Part shown: positions 12,111 through 24,420 of the stretch, one piece after another | How positions within the stretch are numbered: position 1 is the stretch's first letter | How the letters are laid out: each line of letters opens with the position of its first letter | From: Sclerodactyla briareus | Lineage: Eukaryota > Echinodermata > Holothuroidea > Dendrochirotida > Sclerodactylidae | Length of the DNA: 64,000 bases | Assembly (NCBI GenBank): GCA_026419785.1 | Contig: JAODTK010000450.1 | Coordinates: forward strand, 1 to 64,000 | Reading direction: 5' to 3' | Program-made: the position numbers and the translations under genes | The notes under the pieces: generated by a model | What the model saw: the letters and a program-made list of their open reading frames with translations, nothing else | Told to the model about the DNA's origin: nothing | The model's database searches: none

Positions 12111-12470
12111 AAAGATGACATAAGTGAATCATAAACACGTTATTTCAACCAATGTGGTTTTTCATTCGCCACCCAACCCCCCATCCTCACCCCCAAACAG
12201 TAATTTGGAGTATTTTCACTAACAATTTAGGCTAATTGAATAATTCATCAATTATAAAGTCACTTCAACAATCAATGAAGCCTAGATGTATTCCAGGGAC
12301 ACAATCGTCAAAATTGTCCAGTTGTTCCAAAGCCTGTTAGTGGGATTTAATATATTCGTTTCGGTACGCTCAAGTCACCAGTGGGTGTTTATTCCTCCTC
12401 TCTCTTGCACAGTATCATATACGTACCCAGAATTCGTTTTCACAACACAATGACGGCCATGGGCGTCGAT
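12111..12470. other. Unrecognised spacer
   Basis: AT-rich sequence with a C-rich patch (12,170-12,200). I see no gene, RNA gene or repeat with another copy. Confidence 0.4.
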
Positions 12471-12900
12471 CCGTGTGTAAAAAGTGGGGGGGACACAGGG
12501 AATTGCAAATGACCACTCTTAGCGGAGCGCGGACCAAAAAAAAATCGTTTGGCGCGGAGTGCACAAAGAAACTTTTAGCTTTGCAGATCCTCCAGATCAG
12601 CCGAACGCACTGCCCACTCGATAAGCACCATCCTACATGTGTGGACCAATGGGGAGCATAGATATTTTGCCGAATTTTGACAGGTCAGTCCGCGCCAGAC
12701 ACCAGCGCGCCGCGAGCGCGAAGAATTTTTTGTTCCCCCGCGCATGTTATTTTATCGAAACTCACAGAAAATTCAAGGATTTTTGCACTTTGGTCTTTTC
12801 TCTCTCAAAAATTTCCAACGAAATTTTCGCCCCTGAATTCCTCATCTCAGAAAAATGGGGGGGGGAAGGGAAGTCTGCCCCCCAAGCTTTTGAGTGAACA
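12471..12900 (-). repeat. Dispersed repeat related to 34,040-34,290 and 36,830-37,060
   Basis: On the minus strand a G/C-rich run is followed by ATTTTTCTGAGATGAGGAATTC and then an A-rich stretch with 'gaaaattt'. The word ATTTTTCTGAGATGAG.AATTC recurs on the plus strand at 34,127-34,150 and 36,890-36,913, again next to a purine-rich run and a 'ggcagactg.c' word. This indicates a dispersed family in both orientations. Short Lys/Ser/Phe-rich frames cross it but are not conserved in phase between copies. Confidence 0.5.
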
Positions 12901-13147
12901 ACATGATTCGAAGCATTATACATCCATAGTTCACAACGCCGTTATAAAAAACTCCATTGCACATTGATGATCCTTGTTTGCTTTGTCTATTTAAAAAACA
13001 ATTTCGAGCACTACACCTGCTACGGGTACTCCGACTCTTGTAACTTCACTCCTAAGAAGGAGATGACCCAAAAAAGCAGAAAAAGGGGCGAGGAAAAGAG
13101 GACGAGGGGCGGGGGTGGGGGTCGTAGAAAAAACAAAAAATACCACA

Positions 13148-13381
13148 ATGGGTGATCTTGAAGGAAGTGAGTCCCTGTATAATATGCCTTCAACATGGGT
13201 GACTATGTCAGTGATCCCGTATCGACCTTTGTTCGTTTTGTTGTATTTCCTGTTTTTGTCGGTGCTAAATACGCAGACGGGAATAAGTTCTGTACATACA
13301 ATGGATCTAAGAAGGAGCGTGCATCAAGAAATAAAGATTAAGATGTTGACACCGACAATTGAATGTGGTGATCCACTGTAG
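13148..13381 (+). CDS. Weak candidate first exon, signal-peptide-like
   Basis: The frame starts ATGGGTGATCTTGAAGG after an A at -3 and runs 77 codons to a stop. Residues about 24-42 (PYRPLFVLLYFLFLSVL) are strongly hydrophobic, preceded by a polar stretch, as in a signal peptide or signal anchor. The frame ends in TIECGDPL. 'CGDP' often opens a sushi (CCP) domain, and a GT dinucleotide inside that codon run could be a splice donor. None of this is proof, since a hydrophobic run this short can arise by chance, and no downstream exon was found. No function is assigned. Confidence 0.22.
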   Translation: MGDLEGSESLYNMPSTWVTMSVIPYRPLFVLLYFLFLSVLNTQTGISSVHTMDLRRSVHQEIKIKMLTPTIECGDPL

Positions 13382-15669
13382 TTGCACAGTATGGAAATGT
13401 GAAACGATCGCAAGCCCTATCGACTGTAGTAGAAGGTCTAAAGTCTCCTATAGTAAGTAGAATTGGTAAAATAATATTTTGTTCTCTTTGAATTCGACTT
13501 CTCGGCGCCTCGGCGTTATGAAACATTGACATTGTGATTATCATAAATCGATCTCTCGCCCTTCGGGGTGATCCCTTCGGATTGATATCACCGATATATC
13601 CATGAGAAAGACCCAGGGATGGGGTGCAATTGTAATAATCGCCCAACAGAAGCATAGCAGGCAGTATAAGTAAATGACGGTTCATCTCCGGATGCAAACC
13701 TGGCAGTGGTTGCGTTCCGTCCTATATCCTTCGATACTGTCTAATTTCGACTTGGGGGTATCTGCCCTAGTGGGAGTCCAAGATCTTCACCCTTCCCTGG
13801 GGGGTGTTCGGACAGCACTGTGGAAGTATTAGGACTTTAAATTTTACCATTTCTAACGCGATTATCGTTCAGTTAACAAAAATGACTCATTATACAGATC
13901 ATCAAATTTCGGAATATCATCTAGTGAACCACCGCACCGCCACATAATAAAATGACCAGGTTTGCCGGTACAACGATTCAGCAGGTCCTCAGTAAATTGG
14001 GCGAACAACTTACCCCCAGACTCAAAGATTAGTGGATTCTTGCAGTTTTACTATGCACACTTTTATCATATGAGGGGCGTCGCAAAATTCGGGCACCAAA
14101 ATCCCTATTAAACAACTTTTCATTTTACTTTGTGCCCAAATTTCTCCATTACTATTCTCACGATCGGGTATTTCGTTCGTGTTTTCACTCTCAAATTATT
14201 CTGCAATCCGGCCCGACCCAGTCTCGGATATGATGACTGATTATCCCTAATTGGTTCTGTACGCATCCGTGATATTACTTTAGCCATCTTCTTATGTGTT
14301 GGGCATAGATTACAGTGTCACCTAACTTGGGGTTGACAAAATAGAATGAAATAAATTATTGCCAATTAGCACTTTACGGTGTATCTGCTGATTATTTCCA
14401 TCCAGGGCACAGCTTTGTGTTCGGTCGTGACGCCCCACTTTTTGAGTCCTCCTTACCATGTTGTTTTTTCTTCACTCTTGACCACCTGGGAACCTCAACT
14501 TGTCATCCAGGAGAATTGCTCCCTTTACTATTACGCAAAGCCAATTTGATGCCAGTGCAAGCTTGTTTGGGCCATCGGGAACACTTTGGTCTTCATTCAT
14601 CGTAGACGACTGGCAAGCATCCCTAATTCGATAAGGAGAAAAAAGCTGCTGATGAGCTGGCCTAGGCTTACGGGACCCTTCTTTTAGCAGAACATGTTGG
14701 CCTTAACGACAGACAAGCAGCCCAGCGTTGCGAAGCGGGCGAAAAATTTCCGGCAGGTTTTCCGGGCGTTTGATTGAAAATTCAGGATGGTCAGCAGACA
14801 TTATGGGCATTTCTTTCACTTTTGCTATTTTCTGTCCAGATTTCCCCCGAATTAATAATTATTGTCAATTTTTGCCCGAATTTTTATCTCATAATTAAAA
14901 ATTTGCCTCTGCAAAGGGCTACGCAATTGGGTAAGTCTGAGCAGAAGGCAAAGCAGTTTGGATTTACAATTATTGATTGTGAACAATCTATGTAGCCTAG
15001 TTACTCTGTTTAGACTGGGGCGTAACTCAAATCGATTTATAGGGTGAAGGTATTTTCGCTGCCGAACGAAATTAGTAAGTGTCATGTGATTCCATGTTGC
15101 AGGAAGGAAGGAAACTTGAATCCGTCACTGAGGTCTAGTTTATTTTCATCTGTCGACAGCAGTGACGTCAGGAACATTTCTGACTAGGCGAGGGGCTAAC
15201 ATTAATTAGGGCCCTGTGAGAGGGGTCTCAGGCGTTCCGGGTTTACCCGTCAATTTGAAAAATTCGGAAAATTTTAACATTTTTAAAAAAAATAAACTGT
15301 TTGTTTTTTTTGTGCGAAAATGTTGCTGACCACCAAGGCAGGAAGTTCTCTTCTTTGGTATGGCCTGAATCCTACCTTCCATGGGGCCACCTCAGTTTGG
15401 GGGCTAGGGGGAAGGCAGGAAGTCAGACGGTTAGGCCCATTCTAGAGAACCCAGGTCATAAATTTTCGTTTTTGCCTCTTACCCGTTTCTTTCGACGAAC
15501 TTTGACTCGAATATCCAGTTGTTCGAATTTTGTTGCAATTCATGAAGGTAGAACACACAAAAGTCGAAAGGTTCTAATTTGCGCACGGTTTCCTGGTATA
15601 TCTATGATTCAAAAAAAATGCTCTCATTCTTGCGAAGAAATTATACTTTCTTGCCTGGTTTTTGTTAAC

Positions 15670-15740
15670 ATAACATATTTATTTATATAGCGCATATTAC
15701 AATGTAGGGAATATCTCGACGCCGCTTACAATTGTTTGCT
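15670..15740 (-). mobile_element. LINE/SINE 3' tail fragment, minus strand
   Basis: On the minus strand this reads as a short body ending in 'aatatgcgctatataaataaat', the typical GCGCTATATAA tail of CR1/L2-type LINEs and the SINEs they mobilise. The sequence to its right (15,741-15,930) may be body. I could not recognise any reverse transcriptase motif in the minus-strand frame at 15,697-15,927. Confidence 0.45.
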
Positions 15741-17067
15741 GTTCTGTTTCGTATAATGGGCCACGGACTGTTTGTTGAAATTGAAGTGCAGATATATTGT
15801 TCAACTTGGAGTGCATCGTCGATCGACTGGGCTTCAGCTGGCTAAAATGCCATTGGTCTAGAGAGCAATTTGTAAAATATAGTCCCAGATTACAAAATGC
15901 ACTCAATATTTTGCACGGAATCTGCATAGCTATCGTGCCAACGTGGTTTACCAGTACTGACAGCGAAACAATTCCATCAGGATACCGAAACGGAAGAATT
16001 TTTGCATATTTTCTACTTGAACATCGATAAAATCACAATCCAAACTTGACAAGATTGATTGACAAATATTTTGCTCATCACGGGCTTTTCGACCAGAGAA
16101 TCGGCATCTCTGACAATTGTCCTTTTATCCCTTTGGGCAGTTTTGTAATGCCTGAATTGGGGCCTCTTCTTCGCCCAACTGGTTGTTCCTCGACTTGCAC
16201 TGCTTTTCTTCCATAATGTTTTGGATAGCAGTCTGACCGACCATCCGCCTCGTAATGCCACGTCGCTTTCGTGTTAAACCATAGACATTTTAATGCGAAT
16301 CTACCTTTGTTTCAAAAACAAAAAATCTCACTTTATTGTTTCTTCTGAGTGAGAAAACTTGCAAAAGCTTCATATCGCGCTAGAATATGCCTTCAAAATA
16401 CAACGCTCACGACACTATAGAAGCAACATTTACATATCGCCTGCGCACGCAGCGCGCGAATTTGTCAAATCGGGTCGGAATCAGGCCTGTGGTCTTGTGA
16501 AACTGTTGTCCTCAATATTTTTCAGCCCACACAGCCACTTGACGGATACGTTTGTAAACGAGACATGTAACTTTTCGTTTTCCATCGAGGATAAAAAGTG
16601 GGGGGGGGGACATTTGATATGATTCCCCCCACTTTTGAGGTCCCCCTTTCCCCCCCAGGATCGAACGCCATGTATAAAACGGCCACTAAACCAACCATCT
16701 CTCACAGTCACCGAAGCTAGTAACAGCACAATTCTAATTTCTAATAGACGTGACTAATGCTCTTCCGATCTTCCTCCTGCCTCTTCTACCCTCACAGGAA
16801 TATGAGGTGTAACATTTCAAGCTAACCCTGATTTTTTCTGCGTCACAGACGTAACGCGGACAGAACTATTATGCTCAGCATATCGTTTTTAACTATGGCG
16901 TCCACAGCCCCTACAAGGGGGCTACTGCCATATAGCCCAGGTCAACAGTGTGCTGCATCACATTCTTGTAAACATCCGGAGCTTTTCCGGCTGAAAAAAA
17001 AGATCCGAATGTCACACACGAAACGGGAGAATCGCCCCAATGAGTGTTGAGCATGACTTAGAGAACA

Positions 17068-17149
17068 GACCATACAAACATACATACATACTAACTTACA
17101 TACATACATACAGACAGACAGACAGACGAGACGACAGACAGACAGATGG
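17068..17149. repeat. TACA/GACA microsatellite
   Basis: Mixed runs of TACA and GACA tetranucleotides. On the minus strand they give a 180-codon frame rich in Val/Cys/Leu (16,942-17,484), which is an artefact of the repeat. Confidence 0.85.
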
Positions 17150-17479
17150 ATCATGAGAAATGAGTCCCTGCAGTCTTGCCGAAATAACGGATTTCTATAT
17201 AGGTGTTGGGATGTCCGTGGGTTGGGACTAAGGGAAGACCTAGTAAGTGCATTTCTCCAAGTATCACACTCTACTTCGAGGTAGGGTCGATAGGGACTTT
17301 CAATAAAGATTCGACTAGACAGGTGTCGGCGGGTAAACCGCCCACGTGTATATCCCCGCTTTGAGCAATCATGGGAAGAAGTATCTAACAAATCTAAACA
17401 CCCCAACCCCCCCCACCCTTTTGGTCCAGAAACCATGAGAACTTTTGCCCATTTTTGTTGTACTCCCTGGAAGTTAATA

Positions 17480-18100
17480 GGCACAATGAATTATGCACTT
17501 TGACCCACGCTGGGCTTTTGAATGACTTCTAACTTGTGAGGGATAAATGTACCCCCCATCCACCAATTTTCGTTCAAATCTGACAAAGTTTGGAAAATCG
17601 CATGAATTCCGCAATTTGGACCTCCAATCACCTTGGAATGACCTCCAAGTTTTCGGGATCAACTAGATTCCATAACCCACCAGGTTATTCGTTTCAAATT
17701 GACAACATTTGGAAATCGAAAATAATTCCGCAATTTGACCTGCGATTAACCTTGAAATATGATCCTCCACATTTTTCAGGATCAACTATTCCCCCATCCA
17801 AACCACCAAGTTTTCGTTCAAAATCTGACTAATCTGAAAATTTCTCGTAAATTATTCAAATTAGCCGCCCCCAGGATTGCAGTTATGCCACACTCTCGAA
17901 CTCACCGTAAGGATGGACATGTCCCAAGTTTCAGATTCAATCGGATAGAGCGTTAAGAGTTATTGCCCCAACGCCTAAGTTTTCCGTCGCTGCGGGAGCC
18001 TGGGACGGCGGCGGCAAACGGCGGCGGCTACCCAACACCCCCAAACCATAATACATCCCCGACATCCAGTGTCGCTTGAATATAATGATAATGATATAAT
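17480..18100 (-). repeat. CGCCGTC-type repeat, reverse copy, with 120-bp tandem units
   Basis: Read on the minus strand, a head with repeated GCCGCCG words (about 18,000-18,035) is followed by 'gcaataactc', 'gaaacttgggacatgtcc' and then three units of about 119 bp (for example 'ccgcaatttg.acct' near 17,610 and 17,729). This is the same order as 2,060-2,730 on the plus strand. The units also share wording with family D (caccaa.ttttcgttcaaa.tctgac). Orientation and shared order support a mobile family. Confidence 0.55.
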
Positions 18101-18142
18101 GATCACAAACACCACTTTAAATCAGCGCAGCTGGTTCGAGCT
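18101..18142 (+). repeat. Right arm of a terminal hairpin (family C end type)
   Basis: The words 'cagctggttcgagctaaaaa' match the right arm of the hairpin that closes the family C arrays at 26,500-26,535, 38,725-38,755 and 63,710-63,745. Here the left arm is decayed. Confidence 0.35.
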
Positions 18143-18344
18143 AAAAATAAGTTTTTCGCCGTACCGTACATGTTGGCGGCAGGAAACACGGTGATTTCTC
18201 TCGAGTAACGACATAGAATGTGACATGGATCACCGTGTGTGGCGACAAAATGTGGTCTCACCACACCTTCACCAGGTCCATGTGATATGAACCAGTTCAC
18301 ATATTACACTGTTCAAACAAAAAAAAATCAAATTCCAGATGGCG

Positions 18345-21300
18345 TAAAAGATGGCCGCCAAACCGAAAACCTAACAAGAGCACCAATGTGCTGGTAGCTC
18401 AAACTGCAGCCACACATGAACCAAGACAAATTCAAAATTATGTGTCATATTTTGAGATCATGAAGTCAAGAAGGCAGTTTCCAATATGGCCTATTTGCCC
18501 CTGTAACACCTTTTTGACCCTTGGTCTTTCATAAGGCCACAGCTGGTCTTAGAGCTCAATACACATTGATACTTAGTTCGGTTCACCTCCATCGAAGAAA
18601 TAACCAATTGAGAGAGAAAAGGCGTGGTGCTCTGTCCCCAAGTTTCTCGCCCGCTTGTGTAACAGTGGTTTTTATACCATTCGAAATGAAGCAATTGACC
18701 ACTAACTATACATGTCGAGTTGAAGTTGTAGTTTTTAACAACTTCGAGAGAGAATTCCCCACCATTGGAAATGCCAATCCTAAAAATTTGTTAACTACTG
18801 GGGCCACCTATTAGCTATGTTTATTTCTGAAATCCTAGTCATTTCATGAACTGCCATCTTGATTATATCCCGAAGTCAAACACATCATATAGCTCGTATG
18901 GTCCTGGCGCAAAATCTTGCTGAAGAGCGTACAACAATGAAATCTATGGCAATAGGCAAATTACCCAATTTTATGGTGATTGTTGCCTAATTCCTGATTC
19001 TATCACCTACAACTAACTTTGTGTGCCATTACTTGATCAATCACTATAGCTGACACCATACTACACCATCCCATTATTTCATTGTGGCTGCTTTCCGGGT
19101 TCGCTAAAAATTGCGCATGTGCATTGGACATGTGAGTATCTTCTGGGAATTGTTTCACAATGAAGTCTTGGCAGTCGCTGTAAACAGTCACATGGAGCAT
19201 GGATCTTTTGCTTCTCCGTTCTGAGAAAGTTGTCGGATCCTGGGATTCACTGATTGTCTTTTGTATGAAACCGTGACATGGTGTGTCCTGGGAACAGGTT
19301 ACACCCCTGCCGTTGATAATCATTTGACCACTCTTGAGACGAGGTATGTGAGTTATCCAAGATCAAAATAACGGATTCCTAGATGAGGCTTGAATTGCTT
19401 CCTCGAATGTTGTTGAACAGCTGTAATCATGCAATAAGATCAGAAGAAGCCTCTGGGCAGAGAAATTGAATTATGGCTGAAATTGTGTTACACACGTATG
19501 GCTACTTAACCAGTAGTCTTTTTTGTGTATGGTACTGAGATCAACTGATCTTCGAGGACAAATCACTAGTTACATGAGAATTATTGCATGTTCAGCTTCA
19601 ATTTAGCATTGTGTTCTGGGTTATGTTTCCAACTATTATTCCCTCCTCATAACCAGTAGTGTGGCTGTTGTGTACAATACCCAGAGTTGGATCTACAGCG
19701 GTGGAGGCCTCACATTGGCAATGGGTGGCAGCTAGTAATCGGCAAGAGTTACCGGAGCCTGAAGCCCCTGAAGGCCATGGCCATCGGCGTTTGGGCAATG
19801 GGCCTCTGAGCCACAGAAGTTGAATTCTTTTCAAGGCCACTATCAGTGGAGAAACACTATTAGTGTTTTGCCATTGTACTTGTATCTATGGCATTTTTCC
19901 ACAAGCTGGGTCTTGGCTACTACCTGTGCACAGATTGGTTTATAATGAAAGGCTAATGCACATTTGCCTATCCCAGCCTCATATTTGGAGCAGGGGATGG
20001 TTGTCTGGTATTGTTTTCTATTGTATCACTTGATCCACATTACAGAATGGAGGGTACCTTCTCATATTCCATCACAGTAATAACACAATACTTCTGCAAG
20101 GGTAGGGGAGTGGGTTGGCAATATTGGGTCGCGGGGGAAGGGTCAACTCCTCCCAGCCTATCCCAGCCTCAATGGGGAGAGGGCCGATTGTTGTCAGGTA
20201 TTTTCTATTCTACTTGATTCCAACCTTTTTCAGAAGGGAGGGTACTGTCTCTATTCATACAAACATTAACACACAATACTTCTGGGTAGGGAAGTGGGTT
20301 GGCAATATTTTTCGAGGGAATGTCAACTCATATCCCATATTGAGCATTGTTTCTATAGATCCTAATGTAGAAAGCGTTGCCTTTAACAACTTGCTAGGGG
20401 AAGCATTGGGGATTGTTGGCATTTGCTGAATTGCAATTGCACAGTATATTTTTCAAACACCTTCATTCTATTTCTCAAAACTATAATCAGTATTACAATT
20501 GCACTTATCCCATTTCTGATTTTTCATCCTATTCATTTTTTTCGGCTGGAGGGGTGGATAGGCAAATGAATTCTAAGTAATACTCTATTCTCTTGAATGT
20601 TCATCTTACTACTGCCTTTGCTAGGGTTTTATTTTGTATTATACCATATCCTAAGAGACTACCTCTAAACTTGCCTTTTCTCTAATTTTCGAAATTCCTG
20701 AAGGCTACTTCCCACTTTCTGTCATGCTCCCCAACCACATTGGCGGTATTTGCTGCATCTGCAATAAACCTTCGCATTCTGTCCTTTAGGGGTGGAGGGG
20801 TGGAAGTGATTCGCAAGTTTTTTTTTTGTTTTTTTTGGTCTTCTTATATTTGCAATTTTATCAAGATAGTCGTAATATTTCACATTAGCATAATTCCATC
20901 TGAATCATAATATTAAGTGGTCACACTATTGCACTTTTTAGGTTGGGGGGGTCATCTCCTTCAGGGATTTTGCCTATTCTCAATTCATCCCCTTCCACTT
21001 TGTCACATACATGTCCTAAAACTACAATTCTCTCAGGCTGAACCACACTGTATGGCTGCATATCCAGGGAAGTTGTAACTTAACCTCGTCACTCCAACAG
21101 ACTCCTTCCAGTGGCTACCAGCAAATCCCCCAGGCTATTTGTTTGTATCATCGAGGTGCTTGGTGTATTAATTCTGACAAGTGTCTCCAAACATGTAGTT
21201 TCGAGGGTCAAAAACCGCTTGACAAGCGAATCGCCCCCAGTGGTCTCGCCTGGTTGCGCGATCATTTTTTCCATCTATTAGTCACCTTGCTTTTACAATG
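18345..21300 (+). repeat. Family B module, copy 1
   Basis: Collinear with 30,175-32,345 and 38,905-41,280. Shared landmarks in order are 'gtagctcaaactgca', 'aattatgtgtcatat', the motif 'aagt.tctcgcccgcttgtg' (18,636-18,668), 'gaattccccaccattggaaatgcc', 'cggatcctgggattc', 'aagatcagaagaagcctctgggcag', 'agggagggtac', 'ctgcatctgcaataaa' and 'ggtggaggggtgg'. It ends in a GCGATC-type core motif at 21,220-21,266. No frame stays open over these landmarks, so it is non-coding or badly decayed. Copy 2 lacks about 690 bp near its start (counterpart of 18,700-19,400). Confidence 0.75.
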
Positions 21301-21359
21301 AAATTTGAATGTTGCTGCTTTAAATTTTGGTATAGCAGTTAACACCCACTAAGCAGTGA

Positions 21360-22045
21360 TCAATTTCAATTCGTAAGGATGATTAGGACAATGTCTACTG
21401 AAGAGTTAAGAAGTATAAGTTTTGTGGATGTGACTAGTCGCCTAGTTATGCAATAAGACACAATATTTAACTTCCTAGGGATGCATTTTGCTCATTTCAC
21501 ATATCCCAGGACCACACTTAAATACATGAGGAACTCACAAACTTGAACTTTGCATGAATGGAACGATTTATAACACACTGCATAACCTCCCGTGACTCGA
21601 GTCACTGTATGTTAACATTTTGGGGAATAAACTAAAGGTAGACCATCCCAATCAAGCTTCGAAACTCAACCACACTGAAGTTGGGAAATCCCATGCAAAC
21701 TAGACACACTGATGACCTCCAGTCCCCACCCTAATGTGGAATAATACAATTTTATATAGTGAATAATCACAAGATTTGGCTCTATTCACGAAATTATGGT
21801 GGTGGAATGAAGAAAATCTGACAATTGTAAATTTTTGCATAAAAAAAAAATTATGCAATAATGACCTCATTTACCATATTTGACGCTGTAAACCCTCACA
21901 TACATCTACTTCATATCCCCCATCTGTGTGCCAAACAAATCGACCATGGCACCCGCCTACGGTTCCTCTGTAATTCTTGCTAACGAGCCTGAACATAGAT
22001 TACCTAAAATAATCAATTACCTTACTACCTAGAACCGCCTGCGGA
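21360..22045 (+). repeat. Spacer, family D units and truncated family E start
   Basis: 21,380-21,660 repeats the spacer at 8,101-8,540. 21,700-21,870 has family D wording (gatgacctccagt.ccc). 21,890-22,040 is the first half of family E ('catctgtgtgccaaacaaat', 'ttgctaacgagcc', 'aattaccttac'), cut off where family A begins at about 22,085. The full E end appears only at 24,030-24,420. This suggests that A units were inserted or amplified inside an E-type end. Confidence 0.5.
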
Positions 22046-22084
22046 GAACCGCCACTTATATATCCGCCACTTTGCCAATAACCA

Positions 22085-23700
22085 AGTTCTATTTTTTTGC
22101 CCGCGTTAACTCCTTAAATAAGCACATTTATTCAGACCAACCTTTAACCACATGCCCACTCCGACAGAGGTCAAATTGAGTCAGGCGGTCACAGACATGC
22201 AGGTCAACCAATTATATCACAAATGTTAACCTCCAGCCTTCACAGATATTCAATTCGTCCGATTAGCGGCCAGACAACATTTTTTTGACCCCCTAAGTGA
22301 CCTTGAATGAACCTTTAATGACATGGGCAGTTTTTATGAGGAATTGTAACTCCCATGTGAGACTCCACTCCTAGGAGCATTTTGCTTCTGATGAACACCC
22401 CAGTGCTATTGCCGAAAAGTCTAAATCATTTCTGACCCTACGTGACCTTTGTGACCTCAATGACATGGCGTTTTTAAAAAATGTTTTCCTCTTCCATGTG
22501 ATTCAATCCACTCCTAGTCGCATATTGCATTCCAATGAACCGCCTAATGTTATTACAAAAAGCTAATTAAATTAAACTTTGACCCCTGTAACTAACCACA
22601 GTAAGTTTCCGATCGAACCGGGAGTTGGTCTCCGCTCCTCCATAAAGCACCAAATGTTCTCACATATCCAAAAATAACCAGTTTTTCATTTTTTTTGCCC
22701 GTAACTAATTCCTCAAATAAGCACATTTATTCAATAACTTCAACCCTTAACCAAATTACCACCCCACAGAGGTCAAATCGAGGTCAGAGATCACACAACA
22801 TGCAGGTCACAATTATATCACAATGGGTGAACCTTCAGCCTTCACATATATTCATTCTCCGATTATCGTCAGAAAACATTTTTTCTGACCCCTTAGTGAC
22901 CTTGAATGACCTTCAAATACATGACATTTTTCAATGAAATTGGGTACACTCTCTTGTGATACATCCACTCTAGGAGCATTTCGCATCGTGAACACCCCCA
23001 GTACTATTGCCGAAAAAGTACCAAACAGTTTTTGACCGCAATTGGCCTCATGACCTCGGATGACATGACCATTTTCATGAAAAATGTAACCCAGATGGGT
23101 TACACAAACCCTGTCCTGAAATATAACCACATCAGGGAAAGTCACTGGACTTGTTTGGCAGGAACACATACTATATGGCAGTTATATGCCCATAAGTGAC
23201 TTGACTGACAATTGGATGACATGATGGTTTTTATGTAAAATGTTCTCCACCATGAGACACATCCTGGCCTGAAATTTCAAGATGCCAACAATGTCATGTA
23301 ATTTGTCTCCAAGAATATGTTTTCGTCATAAGTGAACTTGAATGACCTTTGATGACGTCAGTTTTTATGAAACATGTTCCTCCTCGATGAGATATGCACT
23401 CAGTCCTACAAGCATTAGTTATCCCAAAGTATCTGCAATGCTATTGCCAGAAAAAAACATGCCAAAAAGGTATCAAACCAACCTTTGACCCCTCGTAGCT
23501 TGAGAACCGAGTGCCCGATTGAAGCGGGAGTTTGTTTTTTCTATTCAGCCACAGAGCTCTTCCAGATATCCAATTTTTGACAAAAATTGACAGTTTTACT
23601 TTTCTTTTGCCCGTAACTCTAAAAATAAGCACCTTCATTCAATATTTGCCCTTTGACCTTTTGACCGCTCATTTTCAGGGGTAGTTTGACCCTGCTTATT
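22085..23700 (+). repeat. Family A units, second locus
   Basis: The anchor word for the 600-bp unit recurs near 22,607 (gatcgaaccgggagttgg) and 23,517 (gattgaagcgggagtttg). Both 150-bp halves are present near 22,290-22,590. The second unit is more diverged and longer, with its middle (23,040-23,330) drifting from consensus. DR4-like TGACCTtgaaTGACCT words occur at 22,897-22,912. No protein-coding frame. Confidence 0.75.
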
Positions 23701-24029
23701 CTAAAAATCACCCTGACAAATCACTACGAACACCCTGACTGCACTAATTCGAATGAAAATTTTACCTCTTATATCTTCACACACAAATGTCACATGGGGT
23801 CAAATTATGGTCCATTTCATCGTAAGGTACCTTTGAGCATCCGACAATGGCCACGAAAATTTGATTCGGCGCAAAAACATGGTAAAGGTCAAATTGAGTC
23901 AAAGGTCACCAGAATGAGTTCGTCAAGCAGTGAACCACAATGGCGCACCTCCCACCTCGGCAGACAGTTGGTTCCCAAGTTATGGCCAACAAACCAGTTT
24001 TTGACCCCGAACGACCTTTAATGACCCTA

Positions 24030-24420
24030 TATCATTAGCTGAAATCCGATCAGTTCATCTACGTTTTATCCCGCATCTATGTGCCAACCAAGTCACCATA
24101 GCACCTACTGGTTATCCTAATCTTGTTAACAAGCCTAAACAATAATTACATAAAATAGCTATTACCTTACTTAATTACTGCTTGCGTGCCCAAATCTAAC
24201 AGATCGTGTTCACCCGCAACCCCTATGCTACCCTGAAATTTTCGTCGCATTGCCTTGCCGTTCGAAGAGTATCCTGCTCACGAGATGTGCCCCCACACAC
24301 CGCACACACACACACCACACGCACAGCACACCACACACACACCACGCACACACACACTACCAACACACACTCCATATGACCCCTAAGTCTCCTCCTTAAT
24401 TTCTTCATGCGAGACAAAAA
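24030..24420 (+). repeat. Family E end with CA microsatellite and terminal hairpin
   Basis: Order: 'atctgatc.gttcatct', 'ttgttaacaagcctaaacaa', 'aattac.taaaatagctattacctta', 'atctaacagatcgtgttcaccc', 'ttgccgttcg', a (CA)n-rich tract (24,293-24,370), and an imperfect GTCT..GAGAC palindrome ending at 24,415 before a run of A. The same order is seen at 29,870-30,172, 45,800-46,160 and 55,640-55,832. A CA-rich block of this kind next to a conserved palindrome is a consistent element end. Confidence 0.65.

Larger units (their letters stand above)
12901..17470. other. Mostly unrecognised DNA
   Basis: This long stretch has little similarity to the repeat families elsewhere in the window, so it is a candidate for single-copy sequence. 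Items inside it, listed separately, are a weak secreted-protein-like frame (13,148-13,381), a LINE/SINE tail on the minus strand (15,670-15,740) and a TACA/GACA microsatellite (17,068-17,149). G- and C-runs with a short inverted arrangement occur at 16,600-16,660. No splice-supported gene model can be made. Confidence 0.45.

Noticed and set aside
16942-17484. 180-codon minus-strand frame rich in Val, Cys and Leu
   Set aside because: It crosses the TACA/GACA microsatellite, and the regular peptide is a by-product of the tetranucleotide repeat.
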